From NCBI GenBank assembly GCA_910585165.1, contig CAJUBX010000016.1, forward strand, positions 1 to 32,593: a stretch of 32,593 nt of DNA, in the 5' to 3' direction. Source of the DNA: an uncultured Oscillibacter sp. Its GTDB lineage: Bacteria; Bacillota; Clostridia; Oscillospirales; Oscillospiraceae. The translations under genes and the position numbers were made by a program. Of the stretch, positions 30,625 to 32,593 are shown piece by piece (the stretch's first letter is position 1; every line of letters starts with the position of its first letter). The notes under the pieces were generated by a model. The model was given only the letters and a program-made list of their open reading frames with translations, did no database searches and was not told the origin of the DNA.

Positions 30625-31962
30625 ATGCGCCGTTTGGAATTATTCTCTTTGATTCTGGCCTGTCTTCTCACCCTTGCCGCCTGCGGAGGCGAAGCGGAGG
30701 ACCATGACGCCGCCCAGAGCCCGCCGGACCAGGACCCGCCGGCTCAAAACGGCAGCGTAGACGTAACCGTCTTCGACTGCGGGGGACTGGCAGTAGCCCT
30801 GCCCAGCAGGTATCTGGACCTGCTCCGGGTGGATACGGACTTCCACGACGCCGGGGAGAGCTGGAAGCCCCTGATCTCCGTTTACGACAAAGCCTCCTAC
30901 GAGGCTGCCGAGGAGGCGTTCGGCGAAGGCGGCGGCTTCCTTTTCGGCTTTCTCGAAATGGATCAGGCGGCTTTCGAGCAGCACATCAGCGCCAACGGAA
31001 CCGGCATGGAAATCTTTGCCTCCGACGGCGGCGATCGGTACTTTGCCTACAGCTATCCCACCGACGTTCAGTTCTGCCGCCCCACGCCCGGCGGGATCAT
31101 TGACATCGAAAGCAGCGACTGGAAGGAATGGGAGGAGCTGAACCGAATCGGCCCTCTGGTCCGGGAGGATTTCCTTACCCGGAACGGCCTCCGGCCCTTC
31201 GACGTGCAGGAATTCCTGGACCAGCGGGCGGAGGCCGGGGGCTACGTCTGCGTGCGCTACTACCCCGGTGACAGCGGGGACGGCGGCATGTGCCTGTATT
31301 ACCAGCTCCTCCTCACCCAGCCCGCCCGGAAGGGCGAGGGCGGCGTATGGGCGGTGGACCAGTGGCTGGACGAATATGGGAACCGGTCCTTCTACTTCCC
31401 CGACAGCGGCATGCCCTCCGCCGAATATTACGCCCGGCTCCAGGCAGAGTGCGACGCCGGGCTCCGCCCCGAATTTCTGACTCCTGCCGGAGCGGCGGAG
31501 GCCTTCGTACGGGACTATTTCGGATATGAGACCGCCGGAAGCCGCTTTGAGCAGGTTTCGGAGGTGGACTACGGTTATATGGAGCGGAACCGGTATCTCC
31601 AGCAGATGGATCTGGACCTGCTGCTGGACCCGGATGATGTGGACGGCATGGAGCTGCTGGACTGCATAGAGGAGGCCACAGCTGAGAACTGGCGCCTTCT
31701 GAGCCGGTACGGCGCCAGCTGGTTCCGGCCGCTGATGGACGCGGTGTCCAAGGCCGCCGTGGGACAGGACCAGCAGCGGCGGGACAGGGCGGTTATGGCC
31801 TTTCTCCTGGCGGTCCGGGACGAAGACGCGGATTTTCAAACGCCCCCCAGCGCGGTTCTCCTGGCCCAGGAGACGGCGGACCCGGCGGCGTTCCGCGCCG
31901 CCCTGGCGGAGCTTTCGGAGGAGGACCGGGCCTATATTCAAAAGGCCGTCCCGGGGCTGTGA
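30625..31962 (+). CDS. Predicted lipoprotein, unknown family
   Basis: 445 residues. The signal peptide (about 1-19, MRRLELFSLILACLLTLAAC) has a lipobox LAAC, so Cys20 would be lipidated and the protein tethered to the outer face of the membrane. A Pro/Gln/Asp-rich linker (about 21-45) is followed by an acidic globular region with no motif I recognise. Similar Firmicutes lipoproteins often flank sensor genes, but there is no regulator next to it. AAAAGGAG before ATG 30625. Short A/T tracts follow the stop without a hairpin. Confidence 0.75.
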   Translation: MRRLELFSLILACLLTLAACGGEAEDHDAAQSPPDQDPPAQNGSVDVTVFDCGGLAVALPSRYLDLLRVDTDFHDAGESWKPLISVYDKASYEAAEEAFGEGGGFLFGFLEMDQAAFEQHISANGTGMEIFASDGGDRYFAYSYPTDVQFCRPTPGGIIDIESSDWKEWEELNRIGPLVREDFLTRNGLRPFDVQEFLDQRAEAGGYVCVRYYPGDSGDGGMCLYYQLLLTQPARKGEGGVWAVDQWLDEYGNRSFYFPDSGMPSAEYYARLQAECDAGLRPEFLTPAGAAEAFVRDYFGYETAGSRFEQVSEVDYGYMERNRYLQQMDLDLLLDPDDVDGMELLDCIEEATAENWRLLSRYGASWFRPLMDAVSKAAVGQDQQRRDRAVMAFLLAVRDEDADFQTPPSAVLLAQETADPAAFRAALAELSEEDRAYIQKAVPGL

Positions 31963-32068
31963 TAAAAAAATTTTTCACCTTTCCAAAGTATTCTCATGCC
32001 GCCCCTTGCTTTTCTCCTTCGTTTGTATTAGAGTAGGAGTATCAAATACAAAAAAGGAGACTGTCAAC

Positions 32069-32437
32069 ATGAAAGTTCTGGAAACCAAGAACGCCCCCGG
32101 CGCCATCGGTCCCTATTCCCAGGGGTTTGAAGTGAACGGTTTTGTCTACACCTCCGGCCAGATTCCCGTGGATCCCGCCACCGGCGAGGTTCCCGAGGGA
32201 ATCGCCGCCCAGGCGGAGCAGAGCTGCAAAAACGTGGGCGCCATCCTGGAGGCCGCCGGAGCCGGTTTCGGCAAGGTCTTCAAGACCACCTGCTTCCTGG
32301 CCGACATGGGCGACTTCGCCGCCTTCAACGAGGTCTACGCCAAGTATTTCACCTCCAAGCCCGCCCGCTCCTGCGTGGCCGTAAAGGCTCTCCCCAAGGG
32401 AGTCCTCTGCGAGATTGAGGCCATTGCCGCGAAGTAA
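32069..32437 (+). CDS. ridA: RidA family enamine/imine deaminase
   Basis: Cytoplasmic deaminase that releases ammonia from reactive imines formed by PLP enzymes. 122 residues from ATG 32069 behind AAAAAGGAGA; longer frames upstream lack a ribosome site. Signature: NAPGAIGPYSQG (8-19), YTSGQIPVDPATGE (27-40), Arg100 (KPARSCVAV), Glu115 (CEIEAIA), residues which bind the substrate carboxylate and water in RidA. A trimer is expected. It stands alone with its own terminator at 32470. Confidence 0.93.
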   Translation: MKVLETKNAPGAIGPYSQGFEVNGFVYTSGQIPVDPATGEVPEGIAAQAEQSCKNVGAILEAAGAGFGKVFKTTCFLADMGDFAAFNEVYAKYFTSKPARSCVAVKALPKGVLCEIEAIAAK

Positions 32438-32469
32438 CCATTCCAGGCACCGTCCCATAAGATAAGAGT

Positions 32470-32499
32470 CGCCTCCTTCGCCCGAAGGAGGCGGCTTTT
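32470..32499 (+). terminator. Rho-independent terminator of ridA
   Basis: CGCCTCCTTCG (32470-32480), loop CC, CGAAGGAGGCG (32483-32493), then GC and TTTT. Eleven-base perfect stem. Confidence 0.85.
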
Positions 32500-32593
32500 A
32501 TTATTTCCGAACGCTTCGCCCGGAAGCAGTATCATGTACTTAGAGCCTATCCGCAAATAATCAAAGATGGACAGGAAAGAGCTTTCTCCAGAC
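32500..32593. other. Unassigned right edge
   Basis: About 94 bases with no ORF, hairpin or recognisable site that I can support. A short ATG-led frame begins near 32567 (MDRKELSPD) but runs off the window without a ribosome site. Confidence 0.4.

Noticed and set aside
1..32593. CRISPR arrays, tRNA or rRNA genes
   Set aside because: No regularly spaced repeats and no cloverleaf or rRNA-like sequence noticed on either strand.

Overview
The window comes from a spore-forming, GC-rich Gram-positive anaerobe, most likely class Clostridia and probably Oscillospiraceae-like. The evidence is a complete spoIIAA-spoIIAB-sigF operon, Gram-positive style promoters and GGAGG ribosome sites, a selenium-type FAD-less xanthine dehydrogenase, and no O2-dependent enzymes. 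The genus is inference only.

Layout. 1-2469 (-): a hybrid sensor histidine kinase that runs off the left edge and whose receiver domain appears damaged. 2470-3387: about 900 bp of AT-richer DNA with stacked palindromes and decayed gene or IS fragments. 3388-5118 (+): a two-gene operon, an MtnA/eIF2B-family sugar-phosphate isomerase and a class II aldolase. 5119-5353: a block of palindromes bounded by two copies of one 27-bp hairpin. 5354-9051 (-): xdhA-xdhB-xdhC, a three-subunit xanthine dehydrogenase. 9172-9747 (+): a MocA-type cytidylyltransferase, followed by a 161-bp MITE-like element. 9949-12498 (-): a fused selenium-dependent-type xanthine dehydrogenase. 12633-13268 (-): thiamine pyrophosphokinase. 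13337-13557: two gene stumps lying back to back. 13622-16013 (+): a probable SOS-type operon holding a small membrane protein, a radical SAM DNA-modification/repair protein and its DUF4130-type partner. 15901-17366 (-): the sigma-F operon. 17600-21081 (+): a BlaI repressor and a very large M56 (BlaR1-like) membrane protease. 21119-21781 (-) and 21874-23015 (+): a YjbQ protein with a small membrane protein, and a nitrilase-family amidase with an alkyltransferase-like protein, diverging from one symmetric promoter. 23028-30318 (-): a tightly overlapped operon polA - membrane protein - DMT transporter - SUFU-like protein - rimI - GNAT - tsaD. 30625-31962 (+): a lipoprotein. 32069-32437 (+): a RidA-family deaminase.

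How the parts fit. 3.4-12.5 kb looks like a molybdenum-hydroxylase purine-catabolism island: two different xanthine dehydrogenases, a cofactor-maturation enzyme, and an isomerase/aldolase pair that could handle a pentose-1-phosphate by-product. 13.6-16.0 kb is the most distinctive system, a DNA repair/modification cassette behind a promoter packed with LexA-like half sites and led by an uncharacterised one-helix membrane peptide. The rest is mainly core housekeeping (sporulation, t6A modification, DNA polymerase I) and sensing or regulation. No rRNA, tRNA or CRISPR array was seen.
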